Source of the DNA: Planctomycetaceae bacterium
GTDB taxonomy: Bacteria; Planctomycetota; UBA1135; GCA-002686595
Reading direction: 5' to 3'
Assembly: GCA_011525785.1 (NCBI GenBank)
Contig: WYBT01000025.1
Location: 1 to 64,000, forward strand
Length of the DNA: 64,000 nt
The notes beneath the pieces are model-generated. The model ran no database searches and was not told where the DNA came from. It worked only from the letters and a program-made list of their open reading frames with translations. Shown piece after piece: positions 36,872 through 45,963 of this stretch. Positions within the stretch are counted from its first letter, which is position 1, and each line of letters begins with the position of its first letter. Both the position numbers and the translations under genes were made by a program.

Positions 36872-37702
36872 TCACTTCGCGCTCGCCCGGGCCTCGAAGG
36901 TGAGCGAGGCCCAGAAGCTCTCCCAGTCGGCGCGCGCGGGGTCCTTGGCGCGCTCCATGTGGACCACCGCGAGCATCCAGCGCCCGGCGTGCGGGAGCTC
37001 GAGGCTCGCGCGGCCCTCGGCGTCGGTGCGCGCGACGATCGGCGTCTGCGGCGGCCGGTGCGCCGCGTCGTCGCGCAGCTCGAGCGCTCCCAGCAGCGCG
37101 CCTTGGAGCGGCGCCCCGTTGAAGAACACGCGCACGGGCAGCGCGGCCGCTGTGGCTGGCGCGCTGAACAGCGCGTTGGGATTGCGCTCGGGCAGGATCT
37201 CGAGGGGGTAGTCGAACATGAGTGCGAACTCCTGCGGACCGCCTTCGCCAACTTGGATCAGCGCCTTGGCGCAACGCGAGTACAGCTCGCGCGCTCTGGC
37301 TTCGCTCTCTCCCAGGCGCGCACGCTCGGCGCTCACGCGCTCGAGACCCTTCTCGCGCAGGTACTCCTCGAACTTGGCCCCTTCGAGCTCGACGAACGAA
37401 GGCGTGCTGCGATAGCCCAGCGCGTGCAGCCCGGCGCCGCGTGTGCGGACGAAGCCGGCGGGCAGAGCGCCATCGCGTCCGACGACCGCGGTGCGCAGAT
37501 CCGCTCCGCGCAGCGAGAAGTCGAGGATGCGCAGGTCCGTGCGCGGCAGCTCGTCGCCGATGGCGAAGTCGCCGACCTTCAGCGCGACCTTCAGCGTCGC
37601 GTCGGCCTTGGGGCGGAAGGACTCGGGCTCGATCCAGAAGTCGTGCGCCAGCGTCGGAGCGGCGAGAACCGCGGCGATGGCGAAGCGGAGCAGGCGGTGC
37701 AT
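36872..37702 (-). CDS. Secreted DUF4198 protein
   Basis: 276 aa with signal peptide (about 1-19) cleaved just before HDFWIEP, the hallmark start of DUF4198, a group with a proposed link to metal uptake (NikM-like). The exposed N-terminal His-Asp could bind metal after processing. A beta-rich domain (about 185-260) with a TDAEGRASLELPHAGRWML segment resembles an Ig-like or carboxypeptidase-regulatory fold. It follows the DUF4331 gene on the same strand, separated by a strong stem-loop. Metal specificity cannot be read from the sequence. Confidence 0.82.
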   Translation of the reverse strand: MHRLLRFAIAAVLAAPTLAHDFWIEPESFRPKADATLKVALKVGDFAIGDELPRTDLRILDFSLRGADLRTAVVGRDGALPAGFVRTRGAGLHALGYRSTPSFVELEGAKFEEYLREKGLERVSAERARLGESEARARELYSRCAKALIQVGEGGPQEFALMFDYPLEILPERNPNALFSAPATAAALPVRVFFNGAPLQGALLGALELRDDAAHRPPQTPIVARTDAEGRASLELPHAGRWMLAVVHMERAKDPARADWESFWASLTFEARASAK

Positions 37703-37752
37703 GGGAGCGGTGGAGGCGGGTGGGCGTGGATCGTCGAAGGTGATGCGGCGGG

Positions 37753-37813
37753 GGTGCTCTCCGCCCTCGCCCGTCGCTCCTGAGACGACGTTGGGCGGCG
37801 AGCGGAGAGCACC
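37753..37813 (-). terminator. Stem-loop between DUF4331 and DUF4198 genes
   Basis: A perfect 12-bp inverted repeat (GGTGCTCTCCGC at 37753-37764, GCGGAGAGCACC at 37802-37813). Inside it CGCCCGTCG pairs with CGAC and GGGCG across a bulge. It lies 19 bases beyond the DUF4331 stop. No T tract follows, so it may act as a partial terminator or mRNA-stabilising end. Confidence 0.5.
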
Positions 37814-37831
37814 GGCGTTGATGTCGTGCGG

Positions 37832-39256
37832 CTACTGCGCGCCGGGCAGCGGCGTGCGCAGGTAGGGGAAGGTGTCGTCGGTGAAGCTCGCATCGACGAA
37901 CGCGCCGTCGGTGTAGGGCAACTGGCCCGCAGGCGCGACGGAGGGATCGAGCAGCACGCCCATCACGACGCGCAGCGACATGTCGACCACGTCGTCACCC
38001 GGACGGCGGCCGTTCGGATAGCCCGCGAGGTCGCCGCCGAGCACGCCCAGGTTCGACTGCTGGTTGCGCGGAGTCGGCGCGATGCTCGTGTTGAGCCGCA
38101 GCATCTCGCCGAACGATCCGTTGGCCGTCAGCCCTGGAACGCCGGTGATGAACACCTGCACCAGGTCCGTGCGCGGGAAGAGCGTCGGCGCGGGCACGCC
38201 GAACAGCACTTCGATCAAGGCCGGCAGCGTCGGATGCGTGACGTAGTCCGCGAACTGCGCGTCATCCATCGGCTTGGAGGCGTTGAACAGGTTCTTGTCC
38301 TTGAGGCCGATCACCAGCTCGTTGACCAGCGGGCTGGACAGGCGCGAGACCTGCACGAAGGGACCGACCTCGCTGGTCGGACTCTGGAACGTCGGCGTCG
38401 CGGAGAGCATGCGCTTGCGCGGCAGGCTGGCCGTGGTCCAGGCCCCGATCACCGGCTGGCCGGGCGCGACGAGGAAGCTCTTGGGCAGCTCGAGCACCAG
38501 CGACGTGACATTGGCGTCGGCGAGGTCGTCCTGCTCGCCGTTGACCGGCCCGAGCGGGTTCAAGTTGATGAGGTCGAAGGCCTCGCCCAGGTTGACCACG
38601 AACGGGTCCTTGCGCTGGCCCGCGAACACGCGCGCGACGCCGCCGCCGGGGAGTTGCACGTTGTAGACGTGCCGAGCCGCGTAGGCCGCATAGTCGGGGA
38701 AGGTCTTCGTGCCGACGTAGTCGTAGGGCTTGGGGAAACGGATCGAGCCCGTGTCCGCGTTGCGCAGCTTGGTCACGCTATTGCCCTGCACGAGTTCGAT
38801 CGTGAACCACTCGGTCTCGTTGAGCCCGGAGTTGTCCGTGGCTGTGATCGGCGCGACGTTGCGCAGCGGGACCGCGACCAGCTTCTGGTTGCCTGCAGGT
38901 CCGATCGGCAGCGCGATGTCGCGCAGCTCGTTGTCGAAGCGGAAGCGGAAGGTCATGTCCGGCTGCGCGTCGCCGTTGCGATCGACGTGGATCTCGTAGC
39001 GCGCCTCGGGATCCATCGTGAAGTAGTTGGGACCGCCGTAGGGGTCCTGCAGCGGCTGGTAGTTCGCGATCAGCGTGACGAAGTCGGAGCGGCCGGCTTC
39101 GTAGCTGGTGAACATGTAGAAGTCGGTCGCGTCGAGCTTGGGCATCTCGGTGATCAGCGGCGCTTCGCGGTGGCTCGAGGGCTTGTTGGCGCTCGAGGCG
39201 GCCGCGGCGCTGATCAGCGCCAAGCCCGTCAGGGAGGTTCGGAGCAGGGAGTTCAT
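37832..39256 (-). CDS. Secreted DUF4331 protein
   Basis: 474 aa with a signal peptide (about 1-23). The mature protein starts close to SSHREAPLI, the defining motif of DUF4331. The family motifs LDATDFYMFTSYE, NYQPLQDPYGGPNYFTMDPEARYEIHVDRNGDA and later NAANAR-like segments are present. Members are often encoded with an ECF sigma factor and anti-sigma factor, and such a pair is divergently placed 221 bp away. The biochemical function of DUF4331 is unknown. Confidence 0.85.
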   Translation of the reverse strand: MNSLLRTSLTGLALISAAAASSANKPSSHREAPLITEMPKLDATDFYMFTSYEAGRSDFVTLIANYQPLQDPYGGPNYFTMDPEARYEIHVDRNGDAQPDMTFRFRFDNELRDIALPIGPAGNQKLVAVPLRNVAPITATDNSGLNETEWFTIELVQGNSVTKLRNADTGSIRFPKPYDYVGTKTFPDYAAYAARHVYNVQLPGGGVARVFAGQRKDPFVVNLGEAFDLINLNPLGPVNGEQDDLADANVTSLVLELPKSFLVAPGQPVIGAWTTASLPRKRMLSATPTFQSPTSEVGPFVQVSRLSSPLVNELVIGLKDKNLFNASKPMDDAQFADYVTHPTLPALIEVLFGVPAPTLFPRTDLVQVFITGVPGLTANGSFGEMLRLNTSIAPTPRNQQSNLGVLGGDLAGYPNGRRPGDDVVDMSLRVVMGVLLDPSVAPAGQLPYTDGAFVDASFTDDTFPYLRTPLPGAQ

Positions 39257-39477
39257 GGGTGCGTTGTCGTGGTTGGCTCTGGCCAGGGTGGTTCGAGTCG
39301 TCGGATCGCGACTGCCGCTCGCTGCGGCAGGCGAACGGCGCGGACTACGGCGGCCTGCGGGGGTCTGGATTGCCCGCGCAACGCCGGATCGGGCCGGCTT
39401 TCCCGGCGCACTTTTTTTGTGCAGCAGGACAGATCCAGGCCGCCGCCCGCGCCGTAGGCTTCGAAAGAACCCCTCGA
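39257..39477. promoter_or_regulatory. Divergent control region between DUF4331 and the ECF sigma gene
   Basis: 221 bp. A 7-bp hairpin (CTGCCGC/GCGGCAG, 39312-39330) lies on the DUF4331 side. GCAC-T7-GTGC at about 39411-39425 lies on the sigma side. The two promoters must be here. A consensus ECF promoter was not identified by eye. Confidence 0.45.
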
Positions 39478-40122
39478 ATGGAAGCTCGCCCCACCGCCGC
39501 TGGCGCGCCGTCCGGCTCGGACGCGCTCGCTCCGTCCCAACGCGTCGAGCGGGACGCTCGTCTGCGCGTCGAACTCGACGGTATCGCGCGCGGCGATCAA
39601 GCTTCGATGGCGCGGCTCTTCGACGGCACGCAGCGCGTCGTGTTTGCGCTCATCGTGCGCCTGATCCCCGACCGCGACCTGGCCGAGGAAGTTCTGCTCG
39701 ACGTGTACATGCAGGTCTGGCAGCGCGCGGCGAGCTTCGATTCCACGCGCGGTGAAGTCGTGACTTGGCTGCTGACGATCGCTCGCAGTCGCGCGCTCGA
39801 TCGCCGGCGCAGTCGCGAGGCGCGCGAACGCGGCCGCGTCGAGTGGAGCGAGCAACTCGACCAGTCGCTCACCGCTTGCGCCTGTGGCTGCGATCCACTG
39901 GAGGCTCGCAGCGCGCAGGAGCGCTGCCAAAGCGTGCGCGAGGCGATCGCGACGCTGCCGCCCGCGCAGCGCCAGGTCGTCGAACTGGCCTTCCTGTCCG
40001 AACTCTCGCACTCGCAGATCGCCGAGCGCACTAAGGAACCCCTGGGCACCGTGAAGACGCGCATCCGACTGGGCATGCAGAAGCTGCGCGAGGTGCTCGC
40101 CGGCTGGGAGGAAGGGCGATGA
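39478..40122 (+). CDS. ECF-type RNA polymerase sigma factor
   Basis: 214 aa with region 2 (about 45-110; LAEEVLLDVYMQVWQRA and VVTWLLTIARSRALDRRRS) and region 4 (about 150-205; LPPAQRQVVELAFLSELSHSQIAERTKEPLGTVKTRI). The layout matches SigK/ChrR-controlled ECF factors. The start ATG at 39478 follows a non-coding leader. The stop overlaps the anti-sigma gene by four bases (ATGA), so the two are made together. Confidence 0.92.
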   Translation: MEARPTAAGAPSGSDALAPSQRVERDARLRVELDGIARGDQASMARLFDGTQRVVFALIVRLIPDRDLAEEVLLDVYMQVWQRAASFDSTRGEVVTWLLTIARSRALDRRRSREARERGRVEWSEQLDQSLTACACGCDPLEARSAQERCQSVREAIATLPPAQRQVVELAFLSELSHSQIAERTKEPLGTVKTRIRLGMQKLREVLAGWEEGR

Positions 40123-40841
40123 ATGGCGCGAGCGAAGCGCGCGCGGCCGCGAACTGCGGTTGGCGCGATACGGCGACGGCTCACTGCATGGGCGTCCTGG
40201 CCGCTGAGGATTCCCAGCGCTACGTGGAGCACTTGGAGCTCTGCGCGAACTGCCGCAGCGAACTCGAGCTTGCGCAGGCCGACCTGGCGCGCATCGACGA
40301 GGCGCTGGCCCTCGAAAGCCTGGCGGACGCCGACGCGCCGAGCGCTTCCGCCTCCGTGCGCGAGCGACTGCTCGAGCGCGTGGGCCGCTCGCCGCAGGCC
40401 TCCGCCGAGTCGGTCGAGCACGACGCGCGCGAACTCGAGGCCGGCGGTCTCGACCGCACGTGGCGTCGCTGGAGCGCTGCACTTCCGGCCGGCGCTTCGA
40501 CCGAGGGCTTCGCTGCGGGCATGTACGCCGTCACGGGCGCCGCGGGCGTGTGGGAGCCGATCGGGATCCCCGGCATCGAGGTCAAGCGCCTCGCGGTCGA
40601 CTCCGCACGTCGCACTGCGACCATGCTCGTGCGCATGGCGGCCGGCACGTCGTATCCGCCGCACCGCCACGCCGCGGTGGAGGAGTGCTTCGTGCTCTCG
40701 GGCGATCTGCGCGTCGGAGAGCGCGAGTTGCGCGCTGGCGACTTCCAGATCAGCCAGACCGACTCGGTGCATCCCGTGCAGTCGACGCGCGAAGGCTGCC
40801 TGCTCTACATCAGCTCGTCGCAGGACGACGAGCTGGTCTGA
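40119..40841 (+). CDS. ChrR-like anti-sigma factor with zinc finger and cupin domain
   Basis: 240 aa. The N-terminal zinc-binding anti-sigma domain is H38-x3-C42-x2-C45 (YVEHLELCANCRSEL), with further His22/Cys23. A linker leads to a C-terminal cupin (about 150-235) with PPHRHAAVEECFVLSG and LRAGDFQI, a likely metal site. ChrR-type proteins hold their ECF sigma factor and release it on oxidative (singlet oxygen or peroxide) stress sensed through the metal domains. The same logic is inferred here, with the DUF4331 gene as the nearest candidate target. Confidence 0.85.
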   Translation: MNGASEARAAANCGWRDTATAHCMGVLAAEDSQRYVEHLELCANCRSELELAQADLARIDEALALESLADADAPSASASVRERLLERVGRSPQASAESVEHDARELEAGGLDRTWRRWSAALPAGASTEGFAAGMYAVTGAAGVWEPIGIPGIEVKRLAVDSARRTATMLVRMAAGTSYPPHRHAAVEECFVLSGDLRVGERELRAGDFQISQTDSVHPVQSTREGCLLYISSSQDDELV

Positions 40842-40919
40842 GCCGCTTTTCGTCCGCGTCACGCGCGAGCGTGCAGTGTTCGACGCGCGCGAAGCGTGGA
40901 GCGCGCATTCACGAGCGCC

Positions 40920-41306
40920 TCACGCGCTCTCGCCGACTGCGACCGCTGCGGCCAGCCCGGCGTCGTGCGTGATCGTGATGTGGATGCGCGCGATGCCGCG
41001 AGCCTGCGCGATGCGCGCGGTCTCGCCGTGCAGCACGACCGTCGGCGCGCTGCCGCGCTCGCGAACCACTTCGATGTCGACCCAGCGCACTCCGCGCGTC
41101 CAGCCCGTGCCGAGCAGCTTCATCACGGCTTCCTTGACCGCGAAGCGGCCCGCGTAGCTCGCGTACTTGGTCAGCGCGCGCCGCTCGCAGTAGGCGCGTT
41201 CGCCGGCGGTGAACAGACGGGCCAGCGCGCGCTCGCCGCGCCGCTCGAGCATCTCGCGCAGCCGCTCGATCTGCGCCAGATCCAGGCCCAGCCCGACGAT
41301 CGCCAC
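40920..41306 (-). CDS. acpS: Holo-[acyl-carrier-protein] synthase
   Basis: 128-aa AcpS-type phosphopantetheinyl transferase that activates acyl carrier protein with CoA. The two signature motifs are GLGLDLAQIERL (metal-binding Asp) and GRFAVKEAVMKLLGTGWTRG (Glu/Lys). The GTG at 41306 is used as start because it sits directly before the first motif, eight bases after the stop of the upstream epimerase gene. It is the last gene of a minus-strand run with acyl-CoA carboxylase components, so a common lipid-synthesis setting is plausible. Confidence 0.9.
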   Translation of the reverse strand: MAIVGLGLDLAQIERLREMLERRGERALARLFTAGERAYCERRALTKYASYAGRFAVKEAVMKLLGTGWTRGVRWVDIEVVRERGSAPTVVLHGETARIAQARGIARIHITITHDAGLAAAVAVGESA

Positions 41307-41314
41307 GGACGCCT

Positions 41315-42211
41315 CTAGGCGAGCACTTGGCCCAGCGCCGAGTCGATGTCGGGGTACTTGAACTTGAAGCCCAGCTTCTCTGCCGCAACGGGCTTGCAGT
41401 GCTGGCTGCCGGTGATGACGCCGGCCACTTCGCCCAGCATCAGCTTCAGCGCGAACGGCGGCAGCGGGAAGATCGTCGGGCGCTTGAGCGTGCGGCCCAG
41501 CGCCTTGGTGTAGACCTTGTTCGTGCACGCGCCGGGCGCGACGGCGTTGATCGGGCCGCGCGCCGCCGGCGTCACGATCGCGGCGTGGATCAGCTCGGCC
41601 AGGTCGTGGATGTGGATCCAACTGAACCAAGCGTTGCCGCTGCCGATCGGGCCGCCCAGGCCGAGCTTGAAGGGCGTGAGCATCGCTGCGAGCGCGCCGC
41701 CGCCGCTCCCCAGCACCACGCCGACGCGCAGCAGCACCACGCGCACGCCCAGGCTCTCCGCGCGCTGAGCCTCGCGCTCCCAGGCCTGACAGACTTCGGC
41801 CAGGAAGTCGTCGCCGAACTTGGCCGCCTCGTCGAGCGGACGGTCGCCCTGGTCGCCGTAGATGCCGATCGCCGACGCGCTGACGAGCACGGCCGGCCGC
41901 TTGTTCGTCGCCGCGAGCGCGTCCACGAGCTTCTTCGTCCCTTCGACGCGGCTGGAGCGGATCTCCTGCTTGAACGACGCGCTCCAACGCTTCTCGAAGA
42001 TGTTCGCGCCGGCGAGGTTGACGATGGCGTCGTACTTCGAGAGATCGGGCAGCCACGGCACGTAGTCGACGCCGGTCATTCCCGCGCGCGGCGCCTGCGG
42101 CGTGCGCGTGACGATCGAGACTCCGTGGCCGTGCGTGCTGAGCACCGAACGCAGTTTCGTGCCGACGAAGCCGGTTCCGCCCGTGACGAGGATGCGTTTG
42201 TCGAACTGCAT
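41315..42211 (-). CDS. TIGR01777 family epimerase (SDR superfamily)
   Basis: 298-aa NAD(P)-dependent extended short-chain dehydrogenase of the YfcH/TIGR01777 group. The Rossmann motif TGGTGFVGTKL is at the N-terminus, NLAGANIFEKRWSASFKQEI around 65-85, and the catalytic-type Y114 lies in SASAIGIYGDQGD. The C-terminal DUF1731 part has VITGSQHCKPVAAEKLGFKFKYP. The substrate is unknown in this group. It lies between the biotin carrier and acpS with short gaps. Confidence 0.88.
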   Translation of the reverse strand: MQFDKRILVTGGTGFVGTKLRSVLSTHGHGVSIVTRTPQAPRAGMTGVDYVPWLPDLSKYDAIVNLAGANIFEKRWSASFKQEIRSSRVEGTKKLVDALAATNKRPAVLVSASAIGIYGDQGDRPLDEAAKFGDDFLAEVCQAWEREAQRAESLGVRVVLLRVGVVLGSGGGALAAMLTPFKLGLGGPIGSGNAWFSWIHIHDLAELIHAAIVTPAARGPINAVAPGACTNKVYTKALGRTLKRPTIFPLPPFALKLMLGEVAGVITGSQHCKPVAAEKLGFKFKYPDIDSALGQVLA

Positions 42212-42238
42212 GGTGGGAAGTTCCGAAAGGACCGGCGC

Positions 42239-42810
42239 TCAGAGCGCTTCGAGTTCGAACAACGGAGCGCGCTCGGAAACCTCGGCGCCGTCCTGCACGA
42301 GCACTCGCACGATACGGGCGCGCGCCGGCAATCCTCCCGCGGTCGCGTAGGAAACCTGCGTGAAGGTCTTCATGACCTCGATCAGGCCCAGCGGCTTGCC
42401 GGGTTCGAGCACGTCGCCGACGCTCGCGAGCGCGGGTTCGCTCGGCGCGCTGCGCTGCCAGAAGCGGCCCGCGGAGGGCGAGCGGAAGACGAGGCCCTGC
42501 GCGGCGGAGGCGCTCGAAGCGCTCGAAGCGGCCGCGGCGCCGGCGGCTAGCGGCGCGAGTTCGTAGAGCACGGCGCCGAACTCGACCGGCGCGAGCACGC
42601 GCTCGGGCGCGGCGGACACGATCGCGCCGGCGACGCCCTCGGGCACGATCAGCGCGCAGCTCGCGCCGAGCGTCGTGAGCACGCCCGCGGCCTCGCCGCT
42701 GCTCAGCAACTGGCCCTCGCGCCGTGCTTGCGAGAACGTGCCGACTCCCGGCGACAGGAGCTTCACGCGCTCGCCCTCGCGCTCCACGTTGAACTCGATG
42801 CGACGTGTGC

Positions 42811-42814
<4 letters not shown>
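42239..42814 (-). CDS. Biotin carboxyl carrier-like protein with two biotinyl-type domains
   Basis: 191 aa. The C-terminal domain (about 107-190) is a normal biotinyl/lipoyl domain with the acceptor lysine K149 in GLIEVMKTF. Residues about 18-88 form a second biotinyl-like domain: [11 protein letters not shown] corresponds to SPMVGTF, and [10 protein letters not shown] and [10 protein letters not shown] to the following strands. The acceptor turn reads TTLGASCA with no lysine, so this copy cannot carry biotin. An Ala/Ser linker joins the two. It overlaps the carboxyltransferase gene (ATGA) and should carry CO2 between the biotin carboxylase (48575-49921) and the carboxyltransferase. Confidence 0.85.
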
Positions 42815-44538
<1,724 letters not shown>

Positions 44539-44661
44539 TGAGGGCGGCGAGTGTAGCGGCGGCGCACGCGGTTCCAGCGTGTCGCGCGCGAGGCTCCGCG
44601 CGCTGCGAAAGGGGCGTTGTGGCCGCTGTGCGCCCCGCCCAAGCTCCGCGTCAGGACTTCG

Positions 44662-44934
44662 ATGAGGCTTTCGATTCAACTGGAGCGCGAAGCGGACGGG
44701 CGTTGGATCGCAGAAGTACCCGAGTTGCCCGGTGTGCTCGAGTACGGGGCGACCGCCGACGAAGCGAGTTCCAGCGTCCAGGCGCTCGCCCTTCGTGTCG
44801 TCGCCGATCGCATCGATCACGGTGAGTCGACGGCGGCGCTGGTCAGCATCACGTTCGCGGCTGCATCAGCGATTGGCCGAGCACGCGCGCGCCGCGAGTG
44901 CTGGCGGCGTTGCTCCGCTTGGGTTGGGCGGTGA
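44662..44934 (+). CDS. hicB: HicB-like antitoxin
   Basis: 90 aa with the partial RNase-H fold of Hic[36 protein letters not shown] and the [17 protein letters not shown] helix. The last about 25 residues (Arg/Trp/Cys-rich) look unlike the family and overlap the beginning of hicA in another frame. The true functional part probably ends near SITFAAA. HicB binds and neutralises HicA and represses the operon. No C-terminal DNA-binding domain is seen. It diverges from the carboxyltransferase gene with a 123-bp gap that must hold both promoters. Confidence 0.75.
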   Translation: MRLSIQLEREADGRWIAEVPELPGVLEYGATADEASSSVQALALRVVADRIDHGESTAALVSITFAAASAIGRARARRECWRRCSAWVGR

Positions 44935-45077
44935 GGCGACAGACCGGATCCCACCGGGCGCTCGCGCGGTTGGGTTGGCCCGACTTCGTGTTAGCCTTCC
45001 TCGACCGCGAAGAGATCGGCCCGCGCATGCTCGCCAAGATCGCGAAGGCCACAGGGCTGACACCAAGTGATCTGTGA
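44898..45077 (+). CDS. hicA: HicA-like toxin (mRNA interferase), 59 codons
   Basis: A short frame that starts with GTG and overlaps the hicB 3' end by 37 bases. It encodes [20 protein letters not shown], then LARLGWPDFVLAF, IGPRMLAKIAKATGL and TPSDL. This is the compact double-stranded-RNA-binding-like HicA fold with the catalytic histidine in TGSHR (residue 19). IGPRMLAKIAKATGLTP matches the C-terminal helix of one HicA subgroup. The TGA at 45075-45077 overlaps the GTG of the DUF2971 gene. Its small size makes it easy to miss. The exact start is uncertain because no ATG lies upstream in frame. Confidence 0.72.
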   Translation: MLAALLRLGWAVRRQTGSHRALARLGWPDFVLAFLDREEIGPRMLAKIAKATGLTPSDL

Positions 45078-45928
45078 TTGGCGTCATGGACTTGCCGACT
45101 GAGGACGCTGCTGACGACGACGAGGTTCTGCCCCCGACGTCGCTGTACAAGTTCAAGCCTCCTCCGCGTTTGGGTGATGAGCAGGACCTCGAGCGACATC
45201 GGGCGCTCGTTGAGCGCTCGATGCTCTGGTTCGCAAAACCGTCGACACTGAACGACCCCTTCGACTGCATGCCTGCGCTCGTCGAGGATGCGACGGATGA
45301 GGACCTCGAACGCTACTTGCGCGTAGTTGCTCCGCGCAGGCTGGCCGGGGTCTCAGAGCGTGATCGCGCGACCAGGTTGTCGCACGTCAGAGAGAGGCTC
45401 AGAAGCGCGGAATTTCTTCGCGACACGTTTCAGCAGCAGTTGCAAGGGCACGGCGTGCTTTCTCTGACAGAGTCGTGGGAGGAGCCGCTCTTGTGGGCGC
45501 ACTACGCGGACAGCCATCGAGGCTACTGCGTCGAGTTGGACCTCACCGACCAGTGGGAAGTGCTCGAGCGCGAAACGCTATTGCCTCTTCGGGTGCAGTA
45601 CTCTTCGGTGCGTCCGGTTGTGGGCACTCGAACGCTGTTGCGAGCGCTGTCGGGTGAGGCCAAGCCTCCGCTGTTCGAGTGGCTCACAACCAAAGACATC
45701 CGCTGGCAGTACGAGCGGGAGTGGCGGCTCGTGGGAGAGACGGGAGCTCTCTGCCGCCCCGTCCCATCGCACTGTGTGCGCTCGATCACCTTAGGAGCGC
45801 GCTGCTTGCCAGAAACCGAGTCCACACTGCGGCGCTGGTGCGCGAAGCGCGAGAGTCCCGTCAAGATCCGTCGAGCGCTCCCAGCTCCCGACACCTTCGA
45901 TCTGACGATCGTGGACGCGGACGGCTGA
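45074..45928 (+). CDS. DUF2971 protein linked to hicBA
   Basis: 284 aa counting from the GTG at 45074, which overlaps the hicA stop (GTGA); an ATG at 45086 is also possible. Family features are SLYKFKP near residue 23, a conserved LWFAKPSTLNDPFDC, GVLSLTESWEEPLLWAHYADSHRGYCVELDL and a late WQYEREWRL. The function of DUF2971 is unknown. The gene is visibly less GC-rich than its neighbours, suggesting acquisition by transfer. Coupling to hicBA suggests either a third component or a cargo gene. Confidence 0.8.
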   Translation: MIGVMDLPTEDAADDDEVLPPTSLYKFKPPPRLGDEQDLERHRALVERSMLWFAKPSTLNDPFDCMPALVEDATDEDLERYLRVVAPRRLAGVSERDRATRLSHVRERLRSAEFLRDTFQQQLQGHGVLSLTESWEEPLLWAHYADSHRGYCVELDLTDQWEVLERETLLPLRVQYSSVRPVVGTRTLLRALSGEAKPPLFEWLTTKDIRWQYEREWRLVGETGALCRPVPSHCVRSITLGARCLPETESTLRRWCAKRESPVKIRRALPAPDTFDLTIVDADG

Positions 45929-45963
45929 TCAGCGCGCGGCCACGACTCGACTGCACCGCCGAC

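Noticed and set aside
39285-39300. GGTTCGAGTC resembling a tRNA T-loop
   Set aside because: No acceptor, D or anticodon stems can be built around it.
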